The translations under genes and the position numbers were made by a program. Below, piece after piece: positions 1 to 8,580 of a stretch of DNA of 64,000 nt (positions within the stretch are counted from its first letter, which is position 1; every line of letters starts with the position of its first letter). The notes beneath the pieces were generated by a model. The model was not told the DNA's origin. It was given only the letters and a program-made list of their open reading frames with translations, and made no database searches. This DNA is from Desulfocucumis sp964643075 (GTDB lineage: Bacteria; Bacillota; Desulfotomaculia; Desulfotomaculales; Desulfocucumaceae), in NCBI GenBank assembly GCA_964643075.1, contig CAZXQO010000013.1, positions 29,365 through 93,364 of the forward strand. Reading direction: 5' to 3'.

Positions 1-347
1 TTTTAAAACCGCTGGTTGACAGATTAAACAAGATTGGCAATCTTAAAGTGGAACTGGCTTGTGTGGAGAATAATTTTTTTGGAAAAACTGTTACTGTAGC
101 GGGTCTGCTCACCGCAGGAGACGTTGCGGCAAAATTAAAAAAGGACTGGAGAAACCGGAGAAACGGTGACTTACCGGATATTGTGATCATCCCCAGAGTT
201 ATGCTGCGTACAGGTGAAGATGTTTTTCTGGACAACATGAAGGTATTCGAATTACAGGAGGTTCTTGGCGTACAGGTTAAGGTGGCCGGAGAGCCTGCGG
301 AATTGCTGAAAATTATTAAAACAGGTGCCAGGCCCCCAACTTATTAA
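1..347 (+). CDS. C-terminal end of a DUF512 / radical SAM protein (partial)
   Basis: An open frame enters from the left edge (first full codon at base 3) and ends at a TAA, giving about 114 residues. It carries the features I associate with the C-terminal part of DUF512 proteins, which follow a PDZ-like and a radical-SAM-like region and commonly lie just upstream of der in Clostridia: a stretch reading TVTVAGLLTAGDV, then IIPRVMLRTGEDVFLD. The catalytic N-terminal part is outside the window, so no reaction can be assigned. A short gap separates it from der on the same strand, consistent with one transcription unit. Confidence 0.75.
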   Translation, partial: LKPLVDRLNKIGNLKVELACVENNFFGKTVTVAGLLTAGDVAAKLKKDWRNRRNGDLPDIVIIPRVMLRTGEDVFLDNMKVFELQEVLGVQVKVAGEPAELLKIIKTGARPPTY

Positions 348-454
348 CTAATAGCCGCGAAGCTCATGAGTTAAAAGCAAAACCTACGCATGACATGAGT
401 AACGTATGTAACAAAATGATTTTTCAGGATATTGTATTGGATAAAGGTGGTAAT

Positions 455-1774
455 ATGACAAAACCGATTGTAGCTATCGTAGGCAGGCCCAATGTGGGCA
501 AATCAACGCTTTTCAACCGGATTGTGGGCGGCAGGGTAGCCATTGTGGAAGGAATTCCCGGGGTAACCCGGGACAGGCTTTACCAGGATGCAGAATGGAA
601 CGGTGCCGGATTCACCTTGGTGGATACCGGGGGCCTTGATTTTAATGATGAAAGTGAAATACCTTCAAATGTCAGGAAGCAGGTAGAAATGGCCGTCCAG
701 GAGGCAGATGCGATACTTTTCGTGGTGGATGCCCGGGCGGGCCTTACCACCACTGATGATACAGTGGCCGGGATGCTGAGGAGAGCAGATAAGCCGGTGA
801 TTCTGGTTGCCAACAAGGTAGAACAATTTGGCGGAGCTCAGGATTATTATGATTTTTACAGGCTGGGTCTGGGGGAGCCCATACCGGTATCAGCTGCTGA
901 AGGGCTAAACACAGGTGACCTTCTGGATAAGCTGGTGGAACTTTTGCCCCATACTGAGCATGAAGAGGATCCGGACTCCATTCGCGTAGCTGTAATCGGA
1001 CGGCCCAACGTGGGCAAATCCTCGCTGGTCAACGCCATATTGGGGCAGGAAAGGGTTATTGTCAGCAATATTCCCGGCACCACCAGGGACGCCATTGATA
1101 CGCTTATCGAACGGGACGGTAAAAGGTATATTCTAGTGGATACGGCCGGTATGAGACGTCGGAGTAAAATCGACCTGCCCACTGAAAAATTCAGCGTAAT
1201 CCGCTCTTTAAGGGCGGTAGACCGCAGCCATGTGGCGTTGGTGCTGCTGGACGCTGTAGAGGGAGTCACAGAACAGGATAAAAAAATAGCCGGCTATGCC
1301 CATGAGAAGGGAAAAGCATCCATACTGGTGGTGAATAAATGGGATTTGATCGCTAAGGACGACCGCACCGCCAGCAAATATACCGAAACAATTAGGGAAG
1401 AAATAGCCTTTATGCAATATATGCCGGTGGTGTTTACCTCGGCCCTGACGAAACAAAGGGTTAGCAGGGTTCTTGATTTGGTTGACAAGGTTGTTGAGAA
1501 CTACAATATAAGGGTGGCAACCCCGGGACTGAACAACCTGATCAGGGAGGCTGTGCTGCAAAGTCCTCCGCCGTCATACAAAAACAGGCGTTTGAAAATA
1601 TATTACGTTTCACAGCAAGGGGTACGTCCCCCTAAATTCGTTTTCTATGTCAACGATACCCAGCTTCTGCATTTTTCCTATCTGCGCTACCTGGAAAACC
1701 AGCTGCGTTCCGCCTATGGTTTTGAAGGTACCCCGATAAAAATAATAATGCGCAACCGCGACAAGGAAGAATAA
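455..1774 (+). CDS. der: Ribosome assembly GTPase Der (EngA)
   Basis: A 439 aa double-GTPase that acts in 50S subunit maturation. Two G domains in tandem are visible: the first P-loop GRPNVGKS at residues 10-17 and a second identical P-loop near residue 185, each followed by DTGG or DTAG switch motifs and NK.E / NKWD guanine-specificity motifs; a KH-like C-terminal domain follows. The frame is open from 395, but the start at 455 is preferred: it follows an AAAGGTGG ribosome site and gives the family N-terminus MTKPIVAIVG. plsY follows after 15 bases and gpsA after a structured gap, a common Clostridia order. Confidence 0.96.
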   Translation: MTKPIVAIVGRPNVGKSTLFNRIVGGRVAIVEGIPGVTRDRLYQDAEWNGAGFTLVDTGGLDFNDESEIPSNVRKQVEMAVQEADAILFVVDARAGLTTTDDTVAGMLRRADKPVILVANKVEQFGGAQDYYDFYRLGLGEPIPVSAAEGLNTGDLLDKLVELLPHTEHEEDPDSIRVAVIGRPNVGKSSLVNAILGQERVIVSNIPGTTRDAIDTLIERDGKRYILVDTAGMRRRSKIDLPTEKFSVIRSLRAVDRSHVALVLLDAVEGVTEQDKKIAGYAHEKGKASILVVNKWDLIAKDDRTASKYTETIREEIAFMQYMPVVFTSALTKQRVSRVLDLVDKVVENYNIRVATPGLNNLIREAVLQSPPPSYKNRRLKIYYVSQQGVRPPKFVFYVNDTQLLHFSYLRYLENQLRSAYGFEGTPIKIIMRNRDKEE

Positions 1775-1789
1775 GGGGGGGTTGGGTAT

Positions 1790-2383
1790 TTGAACTTGCT
1801 ATTAGCAGTGGTTGTCAGCTACTTAATTGGTTCCATACCTTTCGGCTATATAATTGCCCGCAGCAAGGGTGTTGACATTCGCCAGCACGGTAGCGGAAAT
1901 ATAGGGGCTACCAATGTGTGGCGAACCATTGGCCCTTTACCGGGGATCGTTGCCTTTTGGGGAGATGCTGGAAAAGGGTTTGCCGCTGTCTGGCTGGGTC
2001 GTTATACTGGTATTGAGGGCGCCGAGTTACTTACCGGCTTTGCCGCCATGTCGGGCCACAGTTGGCCTGTGTACCTGAAATTCAAGGGCGGTAAAATAAT
2101 TGCCACCGGAGCAGGGGTGTTGCTGGCCCTTTCACCGCTGGCAACATTGATTGCCCTGCTGGTATGGTTATCCGTACTGGGGATATTCCGCTATGTATCT
2201 CTTAGTTCCATATGTGCGGCGGTGTCGGTACCCATATCCTTATATGCCCTGGGCAACGGGTGGAAATATGTCTCCTTCGGGACTCTGCTGGCGCTTTTGG
2301 CCATATATAAGCATATTCCCAACATAAAAAGACTCATCGCCGGCAACGAGTTAAAGGTGGGGATAAAGAAGAAATATAAGTGA
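1790..2383 (+). CDS. plsY: Glycerol-3-phosphate acyltransferase PlsY
   Basis: A 197 aa integral membrane enzyme that transfers the acyl group of acyl-phosphate to sn-glycerol-3-phosphate, the first step of phosphatidic acid synthesis. Family motifs are visible: SYLIGSIPFGYIIA near the N-terminus, HGSGNIGATNVWR around residue 33, GHSWPVYLKFKGGK around residue 90, and several hydrophobic helices between them. Length is typical. It starts with TTG behind a G-rich ribosome site and is probably co-transcribed with der. gpsA downstream makes its substrate. Confidence 0.95.
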   Translation: MNLLLAVVVSYLIGSIPFGYIIARSKGVDIRQHGSGNIGATNVWRTIGPLPGIVAFWGDAGKGFAAVWLGRYTGIEGAELLTGFAAMSGHSWPVYLKFKGGKIIATGAGVLLALSPLATLIALLVWLSVLGIFRYVSLSSICAAVSVPISLYALGNGWKYVSFGTLLALLAIYKHIPNIKRLIAGNELKVGIKKKYK

Positions 2384-2388
2384 GCCTT

Positions 2389-2421
2389 GGGTTCGGAAGG
2401 GGTTATTCCCCTACCGAACCC
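2389..2421. repeat. Stable hairpin after plsY
   Basis: GGGTTCGG (2389-2396) pairs with CCGAACCC (2414-2421), extended by GGGG/CCCC around a TTATT loop. No run of T follows, so it is not a classic terminator; it may protect the 3' end of the der-plsY message. A second small palindrome around CGAACTTAGTTCG follows at once, and then the dispersed repeat at 2442. Confidence 0.6.
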
Positions 2422-2441
2422 TTAGAGCGAACTTAGTTCGA

Positions 2442-2504
2442 GCTTTACAGCCTGTTGATCCCCGACCTTCGAGGACGGGGTCTTACAGGCTGTTAGCGAG
2501 ATAA
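2442..2504. repeat. Dispersed palindromic repeat, copy 1
   Basis: A 63 bp unit whose reverse complement occurs at 51946-52008 with two differences. It is itself a nested palindrome: outer arms ACAGCCTGT / ACAGGCTGT and an inner near-palindrome CCCCGACCTTCGAGGACGGGG. Size and structure suggest a REP or small MITE-like repeat between plsY and gpsA. Confidence 0.8.
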
Positions 2505-2581
2505 AGACCATTTGCCACTTACACTGACGGTTCTGCGGTAAATAATTTTGCCACCAACAGCATTTACACGGAGGTTTAACA

Positions 2582-3607
2582 TTGTCTGATAAAAAAATTG
2601 GGATACTGGGCGCAGGAAGCTGGGCCACGGCACTGGCCGTTCACCTTGCACGCAAAGGATTTCAACCAGTCGTGTGGGCCAGGCGGGAAGAGCAAGCACA
2701 GGAAATCAGCAAAGAGCACAGCAACCACCGTTATCTGCCGGGTGTTACAATACCAGAATCAGTGTATTCCACCACGGATCTGGAGCAGGTAGCCGCTCTG
2801 TCGGATATGCTTCTGGTAGTGGTGCCATCACACGCTTTCAGGGATACCATTCGAAAAACACTACCACTGGCCCCAAAAAATGTTGTACTGGTAAATGCAG
2901 CTAAAGGTATAGAACAGGATTCCCTGAAGAGACTGTCCCAGGTGTTCTGCGAGGAAGCAGGGGAAGAAATGGCACACAGGTATGTGATGCTTTCCGGTCC
3001 CAGCCATGCGGAGGAGGTAGGCCGGGCCATGCCCACTGCTGTGGTGGTGGCCTCGGAAAGCTCAAGGAATGCGGAGAAAGCCCGGGACGTACTAATTTCG
3101 GCAAATTTAAGGGTGTACACCAATACCGATGTCACAGGCGTGGAACTTGGCGGGGCGCTGAAAAACATTATCGCCCTCGGAACTGGTATAGCTGATGGCC
3201 TGGGCTTCGGCGACAATACCAAGGCGGCCCTAATAACCAGAGGGCTGGCAGAAATAACCCGCCTGGGCATTAGAATGGGCGCCAATCCCCTGACTTTTGC
3301 CGGCCTGGCCGGGGTAGGCGATTTAATAGTTACCTGTACCAGCATGCACAGTCGTAATCGCAGGGCCGGTATGGAAATTGGCCGGGGGAAAACCCTTGAT
3401 GAGGCCGTTGACAGCGTACGCATGGTGGTGGAAGGGGTCAGGACCACCTGGGCAGCTCATAAGATTGCACTGCTGCATAAAGTGGAAATGCCCATAACCA
3501 GCCAGATGTACCGGGTGCTTTTTGAAGGACAGTCGCCAAGGGAAGCCGTATACAATCTCATGGGCAGGGGTCCAAAAAATGAAATGGAAGAAATTAATAT
3601 GTCGTAA
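2582..3607 (+). CDS. gpsA: NAD(P)-dependent glycerol-3-phosphate dehydrogenase
   Basis: A 341 aa cytosolic enzyme that reduces dihydroxyacetone phosphate to sn-glycerol-3-phosphate for phospholipid synthesis. Visible: the Rossmann motif GAGSWATALA near residue 10, NAAKGIE around 103, LSGPSHAEEV around 138, the catalytic-lysine region GALKNIIALGTGIADGLGFG around 190, and GLAGVGDLIVTC around 245. TTG start with a GGAGG ribosome site about 8 bases upstream. A terminator follows at 3633. Confidence 0.96.
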   Translation: MSDKKIGILGAGSWATALAVHLARKGFQPVVWARREEQAQEISKEHSNHRYLPGVTIPESVYSTTDLEQVAALSDMLLVVVPSHAFRDTIRKTLPLAPKNVVLVNAAKGIEQDSLKRLSQVFCEEAGEEMAHRYVMLSGPSHAEEVGRAMPTAVVVASESSRNAEKARDVLISANLRVYTNTDVTGVELGGALKNIIALGTGIADGLGFGDNTKAALITRGLAEITRLGIRMGANPLTFAGLAGVGDLIVTCTSMHSRNRRAGMEIGRGKTLDEAVDSVRMVVEGVRTTWAAHKIALLHKVEMPITSQMYRVLFEGQSPREAVYNLMGRGPKNEMEEINMS

Positions 3608-3632
3608 AAAACATGCATATTTGCCTTTAAAA

Positions 3633-3661
3633 AAAACCTGACCGATATGGTCAGGTTTTTA
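3633..3661. terminator. Bidirectional terminator between gpsA and the NlpC gene
   Basis: AAAAACCTGACC, a short ATATG-type loop and GGTCAGGTTTTT form a hairpin flanked by A on the left and T on the right, suited to terminating both convergent genes. Confidence 0.85.
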
Positions 3662-3682
3662 GTTTGTACAATATATATATAG

Positions 3683-4315
3683 TTAACGAATTATTCTTCT
3701 GGCGCCTTTATAGTTATTACTGTAATAATCACTGCTAAGTGCGGTTGTGATTACGCCGTTACTGGTGGAGGCGTGAATAAAATTACCGTCACCGATATAT
3801 ATACCAGCGTGATCTATGCCATTACCTCCGTAATAGCTGAAAAAAACCACGTCTCCGGGCTGCAGGTCGGACTTGTCCACATGTACTCCATAGCCAGCCT
3901 GTTCCGCAGCATTATGGGGGAGGCTAATTCCTGCCTTATTAAAAACATACATCACCAGTCCCGAACAGTCAAAGGCATTGGGCCCGGCTGAGCCGTACAC
4001 GTACTTTTTGCCCAGGAGCGACTGTGCTTCATGGATTATCATCCTCGCGTCTCCGGAATCGCTTCTGGAAACCTTTGTGGCCGGTTTAGCAGGAATGCTC
4101 TGCTTGACGACCGGTGCAGGGCTTTGTTTTGCCGTGGCGGCAGGTGCATTAGCAGGGGGTATACTATTCTTTAAATCCTCTGTGCAGGAGGCGGGAATGA
4201 TCATACCCGCAGAAATAGCGGCAACTATTTGTGTTTCAGGAATATCAGCCATGGCTGGAACTGCGAAAGTTAAGCACATAAAAGAGGAGACAATAAAAGA
4301 TGCAATTTTTTTCAA
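3683..4315 (-). CDS. Secreted NlpC/P60 peptidoglycan endopeptidase
   Basis: A 210 aa protein with an N-terminal signal peptide (KKIA followed by a hydrophobic stretch ending near AVPAMA), a Pro/Ala-rich linker around residues 55-85, and a C-terminal NlpC/P60 domain. Catalytic residues are visible as Cys in NAFDCSGLVMYVF, His in GIDHAGIYIGD and the polar His in GNFIHAS. The family cleaves gamma-D-glutamyl-meso-diaminopimelate type bonds in cell wall stem peptides. No separate LysM or SH3 domain is evident. The TTG start has GGAGGT seven bases upstream, and that site lies in the 3' arm of a hairpin (4321-4376). The gene is alone and convergent with gpsA. Confidence 0.92.
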   Translation of the reverse strand: MKKIASFIVSSFMCLTFAVPAMADIPETQIVAAISAGMIIPASCTEDLKNSIPPANAPAATAKQSPAPVVKQSIPAKPATKVSRSDSGDARMIIHEAQSLLGKKYVYGSAGPNAFDCSGLVMYVFNKAGISLPHNAAEQAGYGVHVDKSDLQPGDVVFFSYYGGNGIDHAGIYIGDGNFIHASTSNGVITTALSSDYYSNNYKGARRIIR

Positions 4316-4320
4316 CAGCT

Positions 4321-4376
4321 AAACCTCCGATGCGACAACTTGATTCTGTTAGTGAGATTGTTCGACGCGGAGGTTT
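4321..4376 (-). promoter_or_regulatory. Hairpin that can mask the ribosome site of the NlpC gene
   Basis: On the minus strand, AAACCTCCG (4376-4368) is perfectly complementary to CGGAGGTTT (4329-4321), with a loop of about 38 bases. The 3' arm contains the whole GGAGGT of the gene starting at 4315. It does not show the conserved core of a ydaO-type cyclic-di-AMP riboswitch. Masking of the ribosome site is inferred from position. Confidence 0.5.
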
Positions 4377-4485
4377 GTTTTTCCTTCCTTAATTGCGAAA
4401 ATATTGCAAAAATAATAAAACTTTTTCCCGGGAGGAAACCGGAGTAGATATTTTAAAGGACTGCAGTAATATTTTCCTGCATCTT

Positions 4486-4515
4486 TCATATATATATATT
4501 GTTAATGTATGCAAT
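4486..4515 (+). promoter_or_regulatory. Possible sigma-E-type promoter of spoIVA
   Basis: TCATATA at 4486 and TATGCAAT at 4508, 15 bases apart, resemble the -35 (ATA-rich) and -10 (CATACAAT-like) elements of mother-cell sigma-E promoters. spoIVA belongs to the sigma-E regulon in Bacillus. The match is loose. The rest of 4377-4643 holds no gene that I can support. Confidence 0.35.
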
Positions 4516-4643
4516 TGGAAAAAAATACACTTGCACCGGTTTTCTTTCAGACCCGCCACGGCACAGTCATGTGCGGGTTGGGGGGGGATGCGGATTATCA
4601 ACCGATTTATTAAAATATAAATTTTTAAAGGAGGGAGTGTTAT

Positions 4644-6122
4644 ATGGAAAGGGTTAACATCTTCCGCGACATTGCCGAACGAACCGGCGGGGATATCTAT
4701 CTTGGTGTAAGTGGCGGGGTAAGAACCGGGAAATCAACATTCATTAAAAAATTTATGGAACTGCTGGTCCTGCCCAATATAAAAAGTCCCCACGACAAGG
4801 ACCGGGCCAGGGACGAGTTACCCCAGAGCGGTGCCGGGAGAACCATCATGACCACGGAGCCGAAGTTTGTTCCCAACGAGGCTGTGGAGATAGTGGTTAG
4901 CCCCGGACTTAAGGTAAAAATGAGACTGGTTGACTGCGTGGGATACAAGGTGGAGGGAGCCCTGGGCTACGAAGACGAGGACGGGCCGCGCATGGTTTCC
5001 ACCCCCTGGTTTGAGGAGCCCATACCCTTTCAGGAAGCCGCGGAAATTGGAACCCGCAAGGTTATTTCGGAACATTCAACAATGGGTATTGTGCTTACCA
5101 CGGACGGAAGCATCACTGACATACCCAGACAAAATTATGTTGAAGCGGAAGAAAGGGTAATTGAGGAGCTAAAGGATATAAACAAGCCCTTTTTGATTAT
5201 CCTCAATACAATCCGGCCGGATGCGCAGGAAGCTGCGGAACTTGCTGAGGAACTGAGCGAAAAATATGATGTGCCGGTGCTCCCGGTAAACTGTGCGGAA
5301 CTATCCCAGAAGGATATTGTATTTATTCTGGAAAAGGTATTATTTGAATTTCCCGTTAACGAGGTTAATATCTCCCTGCCGCTGTGGGTGGAGGAACTGG
5401 AGCATGCCCACTGGCTGCGCAAACAGTTCGAAGATGCCGTCAGGGAAACTGTCCGCCACGTACGCAGGCTAAGAGACATTAATAATGCCGTCGAGAACCT
5501 TGCCGACTATGATTTTATATCCCAGGTAACTCTGCACCGGATGGATATGGGCAGCGGCGTTGCCGCCATTAACATTAGCTCCAAGCCGGAACTTTTCTAT
5601 CAGGTGTTGACTGAAGAAAGCGGTTTACAGGTTAGCGGCGATCATGAACTGTTCCGTCTGGTCAAAGATCTGGCCGTGGCCAAAAAGGAATTCGACAAAG
5701 TCGCCACCGCCCTGCTGGAAGTAAAAGATACGGGATACGGTGTGGTTACCCCCAGGCTGGATGAAATGAACCTGGAGGAACCGGAGCTTATCCGCCAGGG
5801 CAACAGATTCGGAGTAAAGCTCAGAGCCAGTGCCCCCTCACTACATATCATCAAGGCGGACATTACCACGGAGATAACCCCAATTATCGGCACGGAGAAA
5901 CAGTGTGAGGAACTGGTGCGCTACCTGCTTGACGGCTTCGAAGAAAACCCGCAAAAACTCTGGGAATCTGAAATATTTGGCAAATCGCTGCATGACCTGG
6001 TCAGGGAGGGCATACAAAACAAACTTCACCGGATGCCGGAGAACGCCCAGGTTAAACTGCAGGAAACGCTGCAGCGCATTGTTAACGACGGTGGCGGAGG
6101 TCTCATTTGCATATTGGTATAA
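4644..6122 (+). CDS. spoIVA: Stage IV sporulation protein A, spore coat morphogenetic ATPase
   Basis: A 492 aa protein of normal family length. In sporulating Firmicutes it polymerises around the forespore in an ATP-dependent way and forms the basement layer of the coat. Visible: an N-terminal Walker A GGVRTGKST at residues 24-32, VDCVGYKVEGALGYEDEDG in the nucleotide domain, then a long alpha/beta middle domain and a C-terminus ending in GGGLICILV. The start is an ATG behind AAAGGAGGGAG. A terminator follows immediately. Its presence is direct evidence of an endospore former. Confidence 0.97.
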   Translation: MERVNIFRDIAERTGGDIYLGVSGGVRTGKSTFIKKFMELLVLPNIKSPHDKDRARDELPQSGAGRTIMTTEPKFVPNEAVEIVVSPGLKVKMRLVDCVGYKVEGALGYEDEDGPRMVSTPWFEEPIPFQEAAEIGTRKVISEHSTMGIVLTTDGSITDIPRQNYVEAEERVIEELKDINKPFLIILNTIRPDAQEAAELAEELSEKYDVPVLPVNCAELSQKDIVFILEKVLFEFPVNEVNISLPLWVEELEHAHWLRKQFEDAVRETVRHVRRLRDINNAVENLADYDFISQVTLHRMDMGSGVAAINISSKPELFYQVLTEESGLQVSGDHELFRLVKDLAVAKKEFDKVATALLEVKDTGYGVVTPRLDEMNLEEPELIRQGNRFGVKLRASAPSLHIIKADITTEITPIIGTEKQCEELVRYLLDGFEENPQKLWESEIFGKSLHDLVREGIQNKLHRMPENAQVKLQETLQRIVNDGGGGLICILV

Positions 6123-6147
6123 ACCGGTCGATGGCCGGTTTTTTCTT
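6122..6147 (+). terminator. Terminator after spoIVA
   Basis: AACCGGTC, loop GAT and GGCCGGTT form a hairpin (one G-T wobble), followed by a T-rich run. It overlaps the spoIVA stop codon by a base or two. Confidence 0.85.
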
Positions 6148-6313
6148 TTGACCTATTGTCAGTACGTTTATATAATGTTATTATCCAGCGAGAACCATTT
6201 TATCCGCGTACTGTTGCTGAAAATTACCCGGATAAGGTTTCCGTTTAATAAAAGAAAATGAAAGCGGCGTTAACCGATATCTCTTTCATGAAAGCAAAAA
6301 GGAGATGTTTTTT

Positions 6314-7600
6314 TTGGATAGTATCAGGATAGGCATGCTGGGTCTGGGGACGGTAGGCAGGGGGGCTTATAAAATCATTGCCGGCAACGCAGAAATGATT
6401 GACAGAAAAGTTGGCGCCCACCTGGAGTTTGTAAAAATACTGGTCAGAGACCAGAGCAAGGACAGGGGTATAGACCTGGATCCTGAACTGCTAACAACGG
6501 ACCCGGCGGATATATTGGACGATCCTTCCATTGACATTGTGGTGGAGGTTCTTGGTGGTATTCACCCCGCCCTGGACTACTCTCTGAAGGCACTGGCAAG
6601 CGGCAAGAGTCTGATAACGGCTAACAAGGACATGATTGCCGAATACGGCAAGGAATTGTTTGCCGCGGCCGAAACCGGCGGGGCGGATTTGTTTTTCGAA
6701 GGCAGCGTGGGCGGTGGCATACCGATTATCAGGCCGCTGAAAAATTGTCTGTCGGCCAACAGGATTATGGAAATTATGGGCATTATAAACGGAACCACAA
6801 ATTATATGCTTACTAAAATGACCAGGGAAAGTTCGGACTATGATGAAATATTGCGGGAAGCCCAGGACAAAGGCTATGCTGAGGCGGATCCGGCCTCCGA
6901 TGTGGAAGGTTACGACGCCGCCCGGAAGCTTGCCATACTGGCGTCCATAGCATTCAACACCAGGGTTACCCTGCATGATGTTTATATTGAAGGGATTACC
7001 AGGATTTCAGCGAAGGATATAGAGTATGCCCGTGAACTGAATTATACTGTAAAATTGCTGGGGATTGCCAAAGATACGCCTGAGGGAATTGAAGTAAGGG
7101 TGCATCCCTGTTTCATACCCTACAGTCATCCACTAGCTTCGGTAAACGACGTTTTTAATGCCATATTCGTCCGGGGCGACGCGGTGGGCGAAACTATGTT
7201 TTATGGCCGCGGGGCAGGCGAGATGCCCACCGGTAGCGCTGTGGCGGCGGACATCATGGATGCCGCCAGGGATAAATTGCGTCACACCCAGGGCATAAAT
7301 TGTACCTGTTTTGATCATAAACCTCTAAAACCAATGGGCTTCATAGAAAGCAAATACTATATCCGTATTATGGTTCAGGATAAACCGGGGGTACTGGCAT
7401 CCATAGCCTACGCTTTCGGGGACAAGGATGTCAGCCTGGCCTCAGTACTGCAGAAACATACGGAAGGGAATATGGCGGAAATAGTACTGGTTACCCACAG
7501 GGTACTGGAGGAGAACCTGCAAAATGCTATTCTAATGGTGGAACAACTATCCGCTGTGGGAAAAGTTCATAATATAATCAGGGTTGAAGGGGAGCTATAG
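6314..7600 (+). CDS. hom: Homoserine dehydrogenase
   Basis: A 428 aa enzyme that reduces aspartate semialdehyde to homoserine, the branch point to threonine and methionine. Visible: Rossmann motif GLGTVGRGA near residue 10, NGTTNYML around 160, the catalytic region EADPASDVEGYDAARKL around 195, and a C-terminal ACT domain starting near residue 345 (YYIRIMVQDKPGVLASIA), which suggests allosteric control by threonine. ATG at 6305 lies only a base from the AAAGGAG site, so TTG at 6314 (MDSIRIG) is preferred. thrB follows after 3 bases and lysC after 68. Confidence 0.95.
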   Translation: MDSIRIGMLGLGTVGRGAYKIIAGNAEMIDRKVGAHLEFVKILVRDQSKDRGIDLDPELLTTDPADILDDPSIDIVVEVLGGIHPALDYSLKALASGKSLITANKDMIAEYGKELFAAAETGGADLFFEGSVGGGIPIIRPLKNCLSANRIMEIMGIINGTTNYMLTKMTRESSDYDEILREAQDKGYAEADPASDVEGYDAARKLAILASIAFNTRVTLHDVYIEGITRISAKDIEYARELNYTVKLLGIAKDTPEGIEVRVHPCFIPYSHPLASVNDVFNAIFVRGDAVGETMFYGRGAGEMPTGSAVAADIMDAARDKLRHTQGINCTCFDHKPLKPMGFIESKYYIRIMVQDKPGVLASIAYAFGDKDVSLASVLQKHTEGNMAEIVLVTHRVLEENLQNAILMVEQLSAVGKVHNIIRVEGEL

Positions 7601-7603
7601 TCC

Positions 7604-8512
7604 ATGTCCGTGGTCCGCGTTCAGGTACCCGCCTCTACAGCTAATATGGGTCCGGGGTTTGACTGCCTGGGAATGGCGCTGCAGCTTTACAACAGCGTTG
7701 AAATGACCACCACCGACGCAGGCTTATATATTGACGTTCAGGGGGAAGGCGCCGGGGAAATTTCAAGGGATGAAAGCAATATTGTATACCTGGCCGCCAT
7801 GAGGGTTTTTAAACAGGTGGGTTATAAATGCGGCGGGCTGAAAATAAAGCTACTCAACAATATTCCGGTTTCCAAGGGTTTGGGCAGCAGCACAGCCGCT
7901 ATTGTAGGGGGTATAATCGCCGCCAATATTATATCCGGACAGCAACTAAACCAAAGGGAAATGTTAAATATGGCCTGCGCCATGGAAGGCCATCCGGATA
8001 ACGTGGCTGCTGCGGTATTCGGCGGCATAGCGGTAGCGGTACCGGTGGACGGCGAAATAAAGCACATTAAAATTGAACCACCTAAAAAAATGAAAGCTGT
8101 GGTGGCTATACCCGAGTTTAATCTGCCTACCAAAATATCCAGGGAAGCATTGCCGCAGCAAGTATCATTTAATGATGCGTCCTTCAATCTGGCCAGACTT
8201 GCCCTGCTGGTGGCAGCCCTTGGTCAAGGAGACATGGCCCTGTTGGGTGTCTCCATGGAAGACCGCCTGCACCAGCCCTACAGGTCAAATCTCATTCCGG
8301 GCATGAAAAAAGTAATAGCCGCAGCCAGGCTGGCCGGCGCCAGGGGCGTCTCTCTGAGCGGTGCGGGACCCACTCTGGCGGCTTTTACAGATGATAATTA
8401 CGAACATATCGCTAGGGTCATGAAGGCTACCTTCAAACAAAACGGCGTTATGGCCAGGACAATGATTCTGGACCCTTCGCCTGTAGGCGCAAGGGCACTG
8501 GAAATAAAATAA
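7604..8512 (+). CDS. thrB: Homoserine kinase (GHMP family)
   Basis: A 302 aa GHMP kinase that phosphorylates homoserine for threonine synthesis. Visible: VPASTANMGPGFDCLGMAL at the N-terminus, the ATP-binding motif PVSKGLGSSTAAI around residue 87, EGHPDNVAAAVFGG around 128, and SLSGAGPTLAAF around 250. Three bases separate it from hom, so translational coupling is likely. A phosphoglycerate-mutase-like gene (9922-11142), of a family in which some members act as homoserine kinases, is convergent nearby. Confidence 0.95.
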   Translation: MSVVRVQVPASTANMGPGFDCLGMALQLYNSVEMTTTDAGLYIDVQGEGAGEISRDESNIVYLAAMRVFKQVGYKCGGLKIKLLNNIPVSKGLGSSTAAIVGGIIAANIISGQQLNQREMLNMACAMEGHPDNVAAAVFGGIAVAVPVDGEIKHIKIEPPKKMKAVVAIPEFNLPTKISREALPQQVSFNDASFNLARLALLVAALGQGDMALLGVSMEDRLHQPYRSNLIPGMKKVIAAARLAGARGVSLSGAGPTLAAFTDDNYEHIARVMKATFKQNGVMARTMILDPSPVGARALEIK

Positions 8513-8580
8513 TTCTGATCTTATGACTGAAAAAATTATATTTTTATAAATAATAAATCTATAAGGAAAGGACTCGTAAT

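Noticed and set aside
580..1561. Long minus-strand frames inside der, and similar frames inside gpsA, lysC, mutS and others
   Set aside because: They are opposite-strand shadows of well supported genes with no ribosome sites.
4316..4380. ydaO-type cyclic-di-AMP riboswitch before the NlpC gene
   Set aside because: Such switches often precede cell wall hydrolase genes, but this leader has only a simple hairpin and none of the conserved boxes.
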